Shown: positions 24,458 to 37,519, numbered from the stretch's first letter. The stretch: 64,000 bases of DNA from Coprococcus sp. (GCA_022793995.1 JAAWDY010000033.1:117621-181620), one strand, 5' to 3'. Notes: generated by a model not told the origin, from the sequence alone. Numbers and translations are program-made.

Positions 24458-24955
24458 ATGGAGAATAAAGAAACACGCAGGGCTATTTTAAATTATATTG
24501 AACGAAACAGTAAAGCGAATCTTGGCGAGCTTGCCATCATGCTGGGAACGGATGAGATCACCATTGCCAATGAAATTGCGGAAATGGAAAAAGAAAAGAT
24601 CATCTGCGGCTATCATACGCTCATCGACTGGGACAAGGCTGGCTCCGATATGATTACCGCCTTGATCGAGGTGAGAGTGACGCCGCAGAGGGACAGAGGA
24701 TTCGACCGTATTGCAGAGCGGATTTATAACTTCCCGGAGGTCACGGCCGTATATCTGATCTCGGGAGGATACGACTTGATGGTGATTTTGGAAGGCTGGA
24801 CCTTAAAAGGGGTTTCACAGTTTGTGTCTGAGAAGCTGTCGCCGATCGAAGCGATCATGTCGACGGCAACGCATTTTATTCTGAAGAAATACAAGGATCA
24901 TGGAACCATCATGGTACCGCAGAAAAAAGCAGAAAGGATGTTGGTGACGCCGTAA
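24458..24955 (+). CDS. Lrp/AsnC family transcriptional regulator
   Basis: A 165-residue regulator with an N-terminal helix-turn-helix (RRAILNYIERNSKANLGELA; TDEITIANEIAEMEKEKII) and a C-terminal RAM ligand-binding domain (VTAVYLISGGYDLMVILEG). Lrp/AsnC proteins sense amino acids as octamers. Its stop overlaps the start of the following aminotransferase by one base (TAATG), so the two are translationally coupled and the regulator probably controls this pair. Confidence 0.92.
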   Translation: MENKETRRAILNYIERNSKANLGELAIMLGTDEITIANEIAEMEKEKIICGYHTLIDWDKAGSDMITALIEVRVTPQRDRGFDRIAERIYNFPEVTAVYLISGGYDLMVILEGWTLKGVSQFVSEKLSPIEAIMSTATHFILKKYKDHGTIMVPQKKAERMLVTP

Positions 24956-26118
24956 TGAGAAACCCATTATCAAAAAAAGTTGTAAATCTGGAACCCTCCG
25001 GGATCCGTAAATTTTTCGATGTAGTAAACGAGATGAAGGACGCCATTTCCCTGGGCGTTGGAGAACCTGACTTTGATACGCCTTGGAGGATCCGGGAGGA
25101 AGGGATCTATACCCTGGAACAGGGGCGTACCTTTTATACATCCAACGCAGGGCTGAAAGAACTGAAGATCGAGATCGCTAAATACACAAAAGAACGGATG
25201 AAAGTTGAGTACGAACCGAATAAAGAGGTGCTGGTGACCGTGGGCGGAAGCGAAGCCATTGACATTATGTTCCGGGCAATGCTGGATGCGGGCGACGAAG
25301 TCCTGATTCCACAGCCAAGTTTTGTGTCCTACCTTCCTTGTGCGGTGATGGCGGACGGTGTTCCGGTGGTAATCCCGCTTAAAAATGAAAATGAATTTAA
25401 GCTGACGGCAGAGGAACTGGAGGCGGCAGTTACGCCGAAGTCAAAGATTCTTGTCATGCCGTTTCCGAATAATCCGACCGGGGCGATTATGACAAAAGAG
25501 GATCTAGAGCCCATCGTAGACCTAATCATCAAGCACGACCTCTATGTGCTCTCCGACGAGATTTACGCGGAGCTGAGCTATCAAGGAGACCATGTGTCGA
25601 TCGCGAGTTTTCCCGGGATGCGGGAGAGGACGATTATGGTAAATGGATTTTCAAAGAGCTTTGCCATGACGGGCTGGCGCCTGGGTTATGCCTGCGGTCC
25701 TGAAAATATCATTGAGCAGATGACAAAGGTCCATCAGTATGCGATCATGTGCGCGCCCACAAATAGCCAGTACGCGGCGGTGGAAGGGCTTCGCAACTGT
25801 CAGGGCGAAGTGGTAAAAATGCGGGAAGAATACGACAGGAGAAGACGTTTTCTGGTGCATGAGTTTGGGAGGATGGGACTGGAGTGTTTTGAGCCGTACG
25901 GAGCGTTCTATATTTTCCCAAGCATTCAGGAATTTGGGATGACGTCCGAGGAGTTTGCGAATCGCCTTCTGGAGGAAGAGAAGGTCGCGGTCGTACCAGG
26001 AACCGCGTTCGGCGCGTGCGGGGAAGGATTCCTTCGGATATCCTACGCTTATTCCCTGGAAGACTTAAAAGAAGCCGTGGGGAGACTGGAGCGGTTCATT
26101 GAACGGCTTAGGAAATGA
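24955..26118 (+). CDS. PLP-dependent class I/II aminotransferase
   Basis: A 387-residue fold-type I aminotransferase. The PLP-binding lysine is in MVNGFSKSFAMTGWRLGYACG; other family marks are NNPTGA, the DEIYAEL segment and EGFLRISYAYS with the substrate-carboxylate arginine. Close types include PatA/AraT-like enzymes acting on aromatic or broad-specificity amino acids; the donor cannot be fixed from sequence. Coupling to the Lrp gene upstream suggests amino-acid dependent control. Confidence 0.92.
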   Translation: MRNPLSKKVVNLEPSGIRKFFDVVNEMKDAISLGVGEPDFDTPWRIREEGIYTLEQGRTFYTSNAGLKELKIEIAKYTKERMKVEYEPNKEVLVTVGGSEAIDIMFRAMLDAGDEVLIPQPSFVSYLPCAVMADGVPVVIPLKNENEFKLTAEELEAAVTPKSKILVMPFPNNPTGAIMTKEDLEPIVDLIIKHDLYVLSDEIYAELSYQGDHVSIASFPGMRERTIMVNGFSKSFAMTGWRLGYACGPENIIEQMTKVHQYAIMCAPTNSQYAAVEGLRNCQGEVVKMREEYDRRRRFLVHEFGRMGLECFEPYGAFYIFPSIQEFGMTSEEFANRLLEEEKVAVVPGTAFGACGEGFLRISYAYSLEDLKEAVGRLERFIERLRK

Positions 26119-26137
26119 TCCGGGAAAAGGAAGAATT

Positions 26138-26635
26138 ATGTTAAATATCGTACTTTTTGAGCCGGAGATTCCGGCAAATACGGGAAATATTGGAAGAACC
26201 TGCGCGGCGGCAGGCGTAAGGCTCCACCTGATCGGACCTTTGGGCTTTCGGCTTGATGAAAAAAGCCTGAAGAGGGCGGGCATGGATTACTGGAAAGAAC
26301 TGGATGTCGTGGATTATATCGACTTCCCGGATTTCCTAGAGAAGAATCCGGGCGCAAAGCTCTACATGGCGACAACAAAATCGCCGAACCTCTATACGGA
26401 AGTAAGGTATGAGCCGGACTGTTTTATCATGTTCGGGAAAGAGAGCGCCGGGATTCCTGAAAATATATTGATCCATCACAAAAAAGATACCATGCGGATT
26501 CCCATGATCGGGGACGCACGTTCTCTTAATCTGGCAAATTCTGTGGCGATTGTGCTCTACGAAGCGCTCAGGCAGAACGGTTTTGCGGGCATGAATACCC
26601 AGGGGCGCCTGCACCGGCTTTCCTGGGATGAATAG
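26138..26635 (+). CDS. trmL: tRNA (cytidine(34)-2'-O)-methyltransferase TrmL
   Basis: A SPOUT-class enzyme that 2'-O-methylates the wobble base of leucine tRNAs using S-adenosylmethionine. It begins MLNIVLFEPEIPANTGNIGR, the TrmL signature, and has the knotted cofactor region FGKESAGIPENIL and DARSLNLANSVAIVLYEA. The length of 165 residues is typical. The ATG at 26138 (AAAAGGAAGAA upstream) is preferred over the in-frame start at 26099 inside the aminotransferase gene. Confidence 0.95.
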   Translation: MLNIVLFEPEIPANTGNIGRTCAAAGVRLHLIGPLGFRLDEKSLKRAGMDYWKELDVVDYIDFPDFLEKNPGAKLYMATTKSPNLYTEVRYEPDCFIMFGKESAGIPENILIHHKKDTMRIPMIGDARSLNLANSVAIVLYEALRQNGFAGMNTQGRLHRLSWDE

Positions 26636-26636
26636 C

Positions 26637-26667
26637 ATTGTATCTGAGAAAATACAATAATTTTTTT
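26637..26667 (+). terminator. Weak terminator after trmL
   Basis: ATTGTAT pairs with ATACAAT around an eight-base loop, followed by a seven-base T run. It separates trmL from the ATP synthase promoter. Confidence 0.5.
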
Positions 26668-26672
26668 ATGGC

Positions 26673-26701
26673 TGGACATATTGTGTGAAATTGGATATAA
26701 T
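26673..26701 (+). promoter_or_regulatory. Promoter of the ATP synthase operon
   Basis: TGGACA (26673-26678), a 17-base spacer and TATAAT (26696-26701) form a near-consensus sigma-A promoter about 38 bases before the first gene. No other strong promoter is apparent before atpC. Confidence 0.8.
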
Positions 26702-26739
26702 ACACTTTAGAGAAATTTACAGGAACGGGGAATCAGTTT

Positions 26740-26967
26740 ATGAGATATAAGCAAAGTGTGTATCGTACATTTGCACTTATTTCACAGGTAGGAATCAGTA
26801 TACTGGTCCCTGTTTTGTTATGCACGTTTCTCGGCACCTGGCTGGAAGAGAAAATTTCTTTTCCGGTTTTTATCCCATTAGTGATCATTGGCGTGCTCGC
26901 AGGGTGCAGAAATGCCTGGTATCTGGTAAGGCACGCGAATGAGGACCCTGAGGATAAGAAGAAGTAG
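26740..26967 (+). CDS. AtpZ/AtpI family F-ATPase accessory membrane protein
   Basis: A 75-residue hairpin membrane protein with two hydrophobic segments (about 10-32 and 42-62) and a charged lysine-rich end. Small proteins of this type head many F-ATPase operons; they have been linked to c-ring assembly and Mg2+ handling in bacilli. It is the first gene of the operon, 24 bases before the next subunit I-like gene. The call rests on operon position and topology. Confidence 0.78.
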   Translation: MRYKQSVYRTFALISQVGISILVPVLLCTFLGTWLEEKISFPVFIPLVIIGVLAGCRNAWYLVRHANEDPEDKKK

Positions 26968-26990
26968 CGCGGGGAGGATGGACGAAAGAT

Positions 26991-27386
26991 ATGGGGAGCA
27001 CAGATAATACGGTCTTGAAAGATATGATTATATTCATGATCCTGTATGGCGTAGCTGCGCAGATCATTTGTCTGTTTATACCGGGCGACCACCTGAGAAT
27101 GTCAGCTGGACTTTGGATCGGGGTCGTCGGCGGGATCGGGATGGCAGTCCATATGAAACGTTCTCTGGATGAAGCGCTGATCCTTGGGGAAGAGGGCGCG
27201 AAAAAGTACATGCAGAGATCGTATATGGTGAGATACCTGACGGTAGTCGTTGTATTTTTTGCGGCTTCTTATTTTAAAATCGCCAATGTTCTGACCCTTG
27301 TGGCAGGTATAATGGGACTAAAGTTGTCGGCTTATCTTCAGCCGGCAATGCATGGACTTCTTGAGAAGTTCCGAAAATCTAAGTAA
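26991..27386 (+). CDS. atpI: ATP synthase subunit I-like protein
   Basis: A 131-residue protein with four hydrophobic segments arranged as two pairs (about 12-30, 38-53, 77-95, 99-116), as in AtpI, the chaperone-like protein that assists c-ring assembly. It lies between the AtpZ-like gene and atpB, the usual AtpI position. Sequence identity in this family is low, so assignment leans on topology and context. Confidence 0.8.
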   Translation: MGSTDNTVLKDMIIFMILYGVAAQIICLFIPGDHLRMSAGLWIGVVGGIGMAVHMKRSLDEALILGEEGAKKYMQRSYMVRYLTVVVVFFAASYFKIANVLTLVAGIMGLKLSAYLQPAMHGLLEKFRKSK

Positions 27387-27400
27387 AGGAGGTTAGAAGT

Positions 27401-28117
27401 GTGGGGAATAGCTTAGGGATACTGGCGGCGAAAGAGCCGGATTTTCAAATCCACGGTCTTATTAAGTTCCATTTGTTTGGACAAGAGTTATGGCTAACCA
27501 CCACTCATGTCAGCATCCTGATCGTATGCGTTCTGCTGCTGATATTTGCGCTGGTTGTCCGTGCTAAGCTAAGCGATGCGGAAGGAAAACCTGGAGTTCT
27601 TCAGAACATTGCCGAACTTGCCGTTGAGTCTCTGGACAATATGGTACATGGAAGCATGGGGAAGAATGGACTTGGCTTCCGGAATTACATCGGGGTTCTG
27701 TTTTTGTTCCTGATTGTATCCAATCTTTCAGGCCTGTTAGGCCTTCGGCCGCCGACCGCCGACTACGGCGTGACGCTGCCGCTCGGACTGATTACATTTA
27801 CGTTGATTCAGTTCAATAACATCAAATACAATAAAGTGGGAGCATTTACGAGCCTGTTTCAGCCGTTGCCGGTTTTGTTCCCGATTAACTTGATCGGGGA
27901 AATCGCGGTGCCATTCTCACTGTCGCTGCGTTTGTTCGGTAACGTCCTCTCCGGCACGGTAATCATGGGACTTTTGTATGGACTTTTATACAAAGTCGCT
28001 TGGGCATGGCCGGGAGTTTTACACATATACTTCGACCTGTTTTCAGGTTGTATCCAGGCATATGTGTTCTGTATGTTGACGATGGTATTTATCAACGAGA
28101 AGATGCCTCAGTCATAG
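27401..28117 (+). CDS. atpB: F0F1 ATP synthase subunit a
   Basis: Subunit a forms the two half-channels that pass the coupling ion to the c-ring. The 238-residue protein has five to six membrane helices and the conserved SLSLRLFGNVLSGTVIMGLL helix with the essential arginine, followed by a C-terminal helix (FDLFSGCIQAYVFCMLTMVF). It starts with GTG behind AAAGGAGG. A 92-base gap separates it from atpE and contains no gene. Confidence 0.94.
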   Translation: MGNSLGILAAKEPDFQIHGLIKFHLFGQELWLTTTHVSILIVCVLLLIFALVVRAKLSDAEGKPGVLQNIAELAVESLDNMVHGSMGKNGLGFRNYIGVLFLFLIVSNLSGLLGLRPPTADYGVTLPLGLITFTLIQFNNIKYNKVGAFTSLFQPLPVLFPINLIGEIAVPFSLSLRLFGNVLSGTVIMGLLYGLLYKVAWAWPGVLHIYFDLFSGCIQAYVFCMLTMVFINEKMPQS

Positions 28118-28182
28118 TGAGAGGAAACGCCCGTGATAAGTATGGAAGAGATTTCATGAGGCGGCAGTTTGAAAAAACATGA

Positions 28183-28473
<291 letters not shown>

Positions 28474-28515
28474 AGAAGGGCTTTGCCTTAATAACAAGAG
28501 AAAGGAGGCTAAGCC

Positions 28516-29018
28516 TTGGAGCGTTTGTTTAACTTAGATGCGCAGCTTCTTTTTGACGCCTGTGTCATGGCGGTCAGCATGTTCGTTATGTTCACGCTGA
28601 TTTCCTATCTGTTAGTCAATCCGGTTAGAAAAGTCCTGGAAGGGCGTAGAAAACGGATCGCCGACGAGCAGGAGACGGCAAAGAAGGAAAAAGAAGAAGC
28701 CATCGTTTATAAGGAAGAATACGAACAAAAATTAAAAGAGATCGATAAAGAGGCGCAGGAGATCTTAAGCGAGGCGCGTAAGAAAGCAATGAAGAACGAA
28801 GCAAATATCATTGCGGAAGCAAAAGAAGAAGCAGCGCGTATTATCGAGCGTGCGAACGTGGAGATTGAGCGGGAGAAGAAGCGCGCCCTGGACGATATGA
28901 AGCAGGAAATGATCTCAATAGCGCAGGTGATGGCGGGAAAGGTTGTCACGGCCTCTATCGATACCAGTATTCAGGATAGTCTGATTGACGAGACATTACA
29001 AGAAATGGGTGAGCAGAC

Positions 29019-29031
<13 letters not shown>
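28516..29031 (+). CDS. atpF: F0F1 ATP synthase subunit b
   Basis: The peripheral stator stalk. One N-terminal transmembrane helix (about 8-30) precedes a long, highly charged helix rich in Lys, Glu and Ala (AIVYKEEYEQKLKEIDKEAQ) that dimerises. The 171 residues are typical. The start is TTG behind AAAGGAGG. Its last 13 bases overlap the start of atpH. Confidence 0.93.
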
Positions 29032-31099
<2,068 letters not shown>

Positions 31100-31115
31100 G
31101 AAGAGGTGACAGATC

Positions 31116-31997
31116 ATGGCATCTATGAAAGATATCAAGCGGCGCCGGAATAGTATCCAGAGCACGCAGCAGATCACCAAAGCCATGAAGCTTGTTTCTA
31201 CCGTTAAATTGCAGAAAGCAAGAAACCGTGCCGAGGATTCAAAAGCGTATTTTAATTGTATGTATGAGACGATGACTTCCCTGCTCGCCAAGGCGGGCGC
31301 GGTGAATCATCCTTATGTCAGATCGAACGGAAGCCAGAAAAAGGCAATCGTTGTCGTTACCTCCAACAGAGGTCTGGCAGGGGGATACAATTCAAATATT
31401 GTAAAACTGATTACCGGCAATGAGGAGTTAAAGAAAGAGGACCTGCGCATTTATGCCGTGGGAGGCAAAGGCGTGGAGCTTTTAGGGCACCGCGGTTATG
31501 AGATCACAGCCGATTATTCCGATATCATCGAGGAACCCTGCTATGGGGATGCAAAGACCATAGCGGCGAGGCTTCTGGAGGATTTTGAAAAGGGAGAGAT
31601 CGGTGAGATTTACCTTGCTTATACTTTCTTTAAGAATACGGTCAGCCATATACCGACTCTGCTGAAGGTCCTTCCGGTGGAAGAAAAAGAGGCGGAGGAG
31701 GGGAAAGAGAAGGATACGGTGGACGCCGTGGATAAGATCACTCCCATGAACTTTGAACCGAAAGAAGAGGAAGCGATCGGACTTCTCGTTCCGAAATATA
31801 TAAGCAGTATTTTGTATGGCGCATTTATAGAAGCGGTTGCAAGTGAAAATGGCGCCCGTATGCAGGCGATGGATTCTGCGACAAGCAATGCAGAAGAAAT
31901 GATTGATGATTTGGAATTGAAGTATAACAGAGCACGTCAGGGTGCTATTACGCAGGAGCTTACCGAGATCATAGCCGGAGCGGAAGCGATCGGCTAA
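31116..31997 (+). CDS. atpG: F0F1 ATP synthase subunit gamma
   Basis: The rotor shaft. The N-terminal helix (MASMKDIKRRRNSIQSTQQI) and C-terminal helix (NAEEMIDDLELKYNRARQGA) form the coiled coil, with the conserved ITKAMKLVSTVKL and GLAGGYN segments. At 293 residues it is slightly longer than Bacillus AtpG because of a charged insert (EEKEAEEGKEKDTVDAVDK) before FEPKEEE in the globular part. Confidence 0.95.
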   Translation: MASMKDIKRRRNSIQSTQQITKAMKLVSTVKLQKARNRAEDSKAYFNCMYETMTSLLAKAGAVNHPYVRSNGSQKKAIVVVTSNRGLAGGYNSNIVKLITGNEELKKEDLRIYAVGGKGVELLGHRGYEITADYSDIIEEPCYGDAKTIAARLLEDFEKGEIGEIYLAYTFFKNTVSHIPTLLKVLPVEEKEAEEGKEKDTVDAVDKITPMNFEPKEEEAIGLLVPKYISSILYGAFIEAVASENGARMQAMDSATSNAEEMIDDLELKYNRARQGAITQELTEIIAGAEAIG

Positions 31998-32010
31998 GAT
32001 TTCTCCATAA

Positions 32011-33426
<1,416 letters not shown>

Positions 33427-33438
33427 GAGGGACGTCCT

Positions 33439-33837
33439 ATGGCAGATAAATTTCAACTGAGAATCATTTCACCTGACAATGTATTTCTGGAGGGTGAAGG
33501 AGAATTCCTGGAATTCGTCAGTGTGGAGGGCGAGATGGGTGTATACGCAAAGCATATCCCGCTCACCACGATTCTTGAACCATGCGTCATGAAGATCCAT
33601 GACGGAGGCGAAGTAAAGAAGGCGGCGGTTCTGGGAGGGTTTGTAGAGATCCTGAAAGATAAGGTGACCGTACTTGCGGAGGACGCACAGTGGCCTGGGG
33701 ACATTGACGTTGAGCGTGCCCAGAGGGCAAAAAAACGTGCGGAAGACCGCTTGAATGCAAAGCAGGAGGAGACCGACATGGTTCGTGCGGAGGCTGCATT
33801 GAAACGGGCCGTAGCGAGGATTAATACGGTAGAATAA
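33439..33837 (+). CDS. atpC: F0F1 ATP synthase subunit epsilon
   Basis: The small rotor subunit that can inhibit ATP hydrolysis. An N-terminal beta sandwich (VSVEGEMGVYAKHIPLTTIL; GGFVEILKDKVTVLAEDAQW) is followed by the two-helix C-terminal domain (RAQRAKKRAEDRLNAKQEET). It is 132 residues long, starts 12 bases after atpD and ends the operon at a terminator. Confidence 0.95.
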   Translation: MADKFQLRIISPDNVFLEGEGEFLEFVSVEGEMGVYAKHIPLTTILEPCVMKIHDGGEVKKAAVLGGFVEILKDKVTVLAEDAQWPGDIDVERAQRAKKRAEDRLNAKQEETDMVRAEAALKRAVARINTVE

Positions 33838-33845
33838 GTATTACA

Positions 33846-33876
33846 AAAGGGAGCGTCATACGGCGCTCCCTTTATT
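33846..33876 (+). terminator. Terminator of the ATP synthase operon
   Basis: AAAGGGAGCG pairs with CGCTCCCTTT around an eight-base loop, followed by ATTCTC. The T tract is part of the stem, giving a GC-rich core with A/U flanks. Confidence 0.75.
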
Positions 33877-33943
33877 CTCACAAATATGGGTTTGCTTTTG
33901 AAGGAAAATCGGTTTTGATAAATGGAATATGATGAAATTGATA

Positions 33944-33972
33944 AAAGAGAGGCCCAAGTGGAACCTCTCTTT
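33944..33972 (-). terminator. Terminator after pepC
   Basis: AAAGAGAGG at 33944-33952 pairs with CCTCTCTTT at 33964-33972; on the minus strand the stem runs into TCTTTTATC. It lies just beyond the pepC stop and could act in both directions. Confidence 0.65.
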
Positions 33973-33994
33973 CTATCTCTTAAACAATAAAGTT

Positions 33995-35338
33995 TTAACG
34001 TACATGCGCCAGGGATCCCATGGGATCCCACGGCTCCAGTTCGATCGGCTCGGATTCATAGGCCTGTATCTGCTCATCGCTGAGATACTTCTTATTCACA
34101 ACCACCTGGTATATGTACTCGTCAAACCAACGGTCTGTCATCACATAATATCCCTCGGTTCCGGCTTCCTTACCCCAGCTGTTTTCTACCCGCCAGCGGT
34201 TTGGGGCGCCGTTTTTATCCAGGTTGACGCCCTGGAAGACCATGGCGTGGGTCATCAGACTTTGTCCATAGTCAAGGCGCTCCGCCTTATTCATAGTAAA
34301 TGTGGTATTCAAAAGTTCTTCCAAACGGAAGGTGTCTAGGTCCATGACTCCACTTTCCCTGTCGGAACGTTTCCCTACATCGCATCCAAACCATACCGGA
34401 TTGCCGTCCTGCATCTGGGCAATCGCCGCTTTTTTAAGCTCCCCGATCTCCAGGTTCAGATAACGGACTTTTTTGCCCTCCTTCACATTGCCAAGGAATT
34501 TGACTGTATAACTACGGCTATAAGGCTTGTCGGCGGTGGGCGCGTTAATCAGGCTTACATAATCGTCAAGATTCATATGGATATACTTTTCAAAAAATGC
34601 ATGCGGAGTCAGGCCGCAGTCACGGTGAAATCCGTCTTCCTTATCCTGGTACTCAAAATCAAAGGTTTTAGGCGGCTTTCCAAGGCAGATACACAAGAAA
34701 CGGTAGATTTCCTCCATCATTTGTGTGCGGAGGGACTGGAGCTCTTCCATTTTTGCTCCCTGCGCATGGTGTTTCCGCAAAATACATGCGTCCTCTCGGA
34801 GCTTTTCCGTTAGATAGATGTTCATTTCACGGGTAGCTGAGGAAAGGTTCGTTTCAGGATAGGCGGAAATCGGGACTACCCCGTATTTTTTCACCAGGTT
34901 ACAGAACATATCCCACTGGCCGCCGTCGTTTACCGGCATCTGCAGCAGATAAGAGATCAGACGGCCGCCTACAGGTTCGTCCAGAGTCTCCAGGACGCTG
35001 TTCAGGAAATAATTAGATTTTTCAAGCTTATCATAGAAAAGGGGATAAGCCTGGGACAGCTCGAAGGTCTTTACGTTCAAGTCATGCATGGCTTTAAAAC
35101 GCATGACGTTCAAGGCAGCAAACATCCAGCAACGCCCGCTTTCCTTCTGATTGGTGATTTTCCCTTGTTTCAGACTGACAGAAAAAACATAGGGGTTATC
35201 CTGCAGCGCCCGGCTGTTTCTCGAAGAATTGTGGATGCCGTTGTTGACGACAGCGTTCATTGCGACTTGGTTAGCCCGGTCCGCGTCAAAAGCGGATTCA
35301 AAAGCTTTTAGGTTCTCTGACGTAATACCCAGATTCAT
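33995..35338 (-). CDS. pepC: C1-family aminopeptidase C (bleomycin hydrolase type)
   Basis: A cytoplasmic thiol aminopeptidase that forms a hexameric barrel and removes N-terminal residues from peptides. The papain-like active site is complete: Cys in ESGRCWMFAALN, His in LMTHAMVFQGVN, Asn in RVENSWGKEAG, with the oxyanion Gln in GKITNQKESGR. The track start adds 14 residues; the ATG at 35338 (MNLGITSENLKAF) has GGAGGAGA upstream and gives the usual ~447 residues. It follows glgX on the same strand by 23 bases and probably shares its promoter. Confidence 0.94.
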   Translation of the reverse strand: MNLGITSENLKAFESAFDADRANQVAMNAVVNNGIHNSSRNSRALQDNPYVFSVSLKQGKITNQKESGRCWMFAALNVMRFKAMHDLNVKTFELSQAYPLFYDKLEKSNYFLNSVLETLDEPVGGRLISYLLQMPVNDGGQWDMFCNLVKKYGVVPISAYPETNLSSATREMNIYLTEKLREDACILRKHHAQGAKMEELQSLRTQMMEEIYRFLCICLGKPPKTFDFEYQDKEDGFHRDCGLTPHAFFEKYIHMNLDDYVSLINAPTADKPYSRSYTVKFLGNVKEGKKVRYLNLEIGELKKAAIAQMQDGNPVWFGCDVGKRSDRESGVMDLDTFRLEELLNTTFTMNKAERLDYGQSLMTHAMVFQGVNLDKNGAPNRWRVENSWGKEAGTEGYYVMTDRWFDEYIYQVVVNKKYLSDEQIQAYESEPIELEPWDPMGSLAHVR

Positions 35339-35361
35339 TTGTATCTCCTCCTTATTTTTCA

Positions 35362-37494
35362 TTAGTGGTCGTGTACGCAAAATACCGCGACAGACCGCGG
35401 CCGCATACAGAAATCTCTATCAATACGCGTCTCACTGCCCTCGGGATAAAAATACCGCCTCAAGCCATCGCCATACGTATTCACGCATAAATACCAGTAG
35501 TCGGCGTTATTTAAAGCAGGGAGAGTAATAGTGACATCTTCCCAGTAAGTATTTACCACAAGATAGACTATATCATCCCGCCCTTTATTTCTGTCATAAC
35601 CGGCAAAACAGACACCTAAAATCATGGAATCCTTGGGAACCGGCCTGCCGTCGGCTATGGCGCCGTAAATGTGCAGGGGGGCCATGCCGCACACCGCGTC
35701 GGGCAGTTTTCTGCGGATCGCCGGGTGATTTTTGCGGAACTGGATCATGAATTGGAAAAATGCAAATAGTTCCCGGTTCTTTTCAAGCAGGCTCCAATCC
35801 AGCCAAGAAAGCTCGTTGTCCTGGCAATAACAGTTGTTGTTTCCTTTCTGCGTATTTCCAAATTCGTCCCCTGCAAAAAACATAGGGGTTCCACGACTGC
35901 ACATCAATACTGCGCAGGCGTTGCGAATCATGCGGAACCGAAGACTTAAAATGTTAGGATCGTCGGTATCGCCCTCCATGCCGCAATTCCAGCTCCGGTT
36001 GTCGTTCGTGCCGTCCGTGTTGCGCCATCCGTTGGCCTCATTATGTTTCTCATTGTAGGAGTATAGGTCATACAGGGTAAATCCATCATGGCATGTCAGG
36101 AAATTTACACAGGAATTATAGCCGGCATAATTGTTATTGTGCTCATTATAGAATCTGCCATAGAGATCGCCTGAACCGCAGATATATCGCGAGGCGCTGA
36201 AGGATTCCCAGGAGTCTCCTTTCAGGAAGGCACGGACGGAATCTCGGTAACGCCCGTTCCACTCAGCCCAACGCAGGCTGGCGGGAAAACTTCCTACCTG
36301 GTACATCCCCCCGGCATCCCATGCCTCGGCAATCAGCTTGATATTACTTAAGACAGGGTCGCAGGCAAGCGTGTATAAAAGCGGCGGGTTATTCATGGGT
36401 GTACCGTCCTGATTCCGTCCCAGAATGCTGGCAAGGTCAAAACGGAAACCGTCTACCCGGTAGTCGATCGTCCAGTAACGGAGACATTCCAGAATCATCT
36501 GCTGCACCACAGGGTGATTACAGTTCAAAGTATTGCCACATCCGCTGAAATTATAGTAGTTTCCATCAGGGGTTAGCATGTAGTAAATATTATTGTCAAA
36601 GCCTTTGAAGCTGAATACAGGCCCCTTTTCATTTCCTTCGGCAGTGTGGTTGAATACTACATCCAGAATCACTTCAATTCCGACCTCATGAAGAGCGCGT
36701 ATCAGTTCTTTCAGCTCCACTCCTTCGTGATTGTCTTCACATGCAGCGGCATAGAGCGTGTTAGGGGCAAAAAAACTGACTGAATTATAACCCCAGCATT
36801 CCATCAGTTTTTTCCCGTCGACTTCCCGTGCATTCATATTTTCATCAAACTCGAAAATAGGCATCAGTTCCACAGCGTTGATTCCCAGTTCCTTCAGATA
36901 TGGGATTTTCTCCATCAGGCCCGCGAAAGTTCCCCTGTGCCTTACGCCGGATGAAGTATGCTGCGTAAAATTGCGCACATGCAGCTCATAGATTACAAGA
37001 TCGCTGAGTTCCCGGGAAGACTGCGGGACGCTTCCCCAGTCGAATGTGTTCTTGACAACCCGTGCGTGATAGGGATTATGATTTTCTTCCCCCCAGGATT
37101 GCTGCCTGCTGATCGCCCGGGCGTAAGGGTCTACGAGAATATTTTTCTTGTCGAATAAGAAACCTTTTGTCGGGTCATATGGACCGTCCACCCGGTAAGC
37201 ATACTCAAAATCCTGAATATCCAGGTCAAAGACGATCATAGAATATACGTCGCCGATCTTAAATTCTTCAGGAAAGGGAAGAATGGCAAAAGGATCTTTT
37301 TCATTCCTGTGAAAAAGCAGCAACTCGCACGATGTGCCTCCGTGGGTATAGACGGTAAAATTCACTCCGTTCTGGAGCAGCATAGTCCCGTTTAAGTCAA
37401 ATAAACCCGGGCGCACTGGATAACCGGCGATCTCTTCGGTCGGCTCGCCAAGGAGAGGGGACTCTTGTAAAAATCGATTGTTATATGATGTCAT
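35362..37494 (-). CDS. glgX: Glycogen debranching enzyme GlgX (GH13 isoamylase type)
   Basis: This enzyme hydrolyses alpha-1,6 branches of glycogen or limit dextrins. N-terminal CBM48-like domain (PGLFDLNGTMLLQNGVNFTV), then the GH13 barrel with VIYELHVRNFT, ILDVVFNHTAEG, nucleophile Asp in DGFRFDLASILG, Glu in LIAEAWDAGG and Asp in TCHDGFTLYDL. At 710 residues it matches GlgX/TreX. There is no signal peptide. It is the first gene of a minus-strand pair with pepC and has a good promoter. No glycogen synthesis genes are in the window. Confidence 0.94.
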   Translation of the reverse strand: MTSYNNRFLQESPLLGEPTEEIAGYPVRPGLFDLNGTMLLQNGVNFTVYTHGGTSCELLLFHRNEKDPFAILPFPEEFKIGDVYSMIVFDLDIQDFEYAYRVDGPYDPTKGFLFDKKNILVDPYARAISRQQSWGEENHNPYHARVVKNTFDWGSVPQSSRELSDLVIYELHVRNFTQHTSSGVRHRGTFAGLMEKIPYLKELGINAVELMPIFEFDENMNAREVDGKKLMECWGYNSVSFFAPNTLYAAACEDNHEGVELKELIRALHEVGIEVILDVVFNHTAEGNEKGPVFSFKGFDNNIYYMLTPDGNYYNFSGCGNTLNCNHPVVQQMILECLRYWTIDYRVDGFRFDLASILGRNQDGTPMNNPPLLYTLACDPVLSNIKLIAEAWDAGGMYQVGSFPASLRWAEWNGRYRDSVRAFLKGDSWESFSASRYICGSGDLYGRFYNEHNNNYAGYNSCVNFLTCHDGFTLYDLYSYNEKHNEANGWRNTDGTNDNRSWNCGMEGDTDDPNILSLRFRMIRNACAVLMCSRGTPMFFAGDEFGNTQKGNNNCYCQDNELSWLDWSLLEKNRELFAFFQFMIQFRKNHPAIRRKLPDAVCGMAPLHIYGAIADGRPVPKDSMILGVCFAGYDRNKGRDDIVYLVVNTYWEDVTITLPALNNADYWYLCVNTYGDGLRRYFYPEGSETRIDRDFCMRPRSVAVFCVHDH

Positions 37495-37519
37495 AAATGT
37501 GCCTCCAATTTTCTACATC

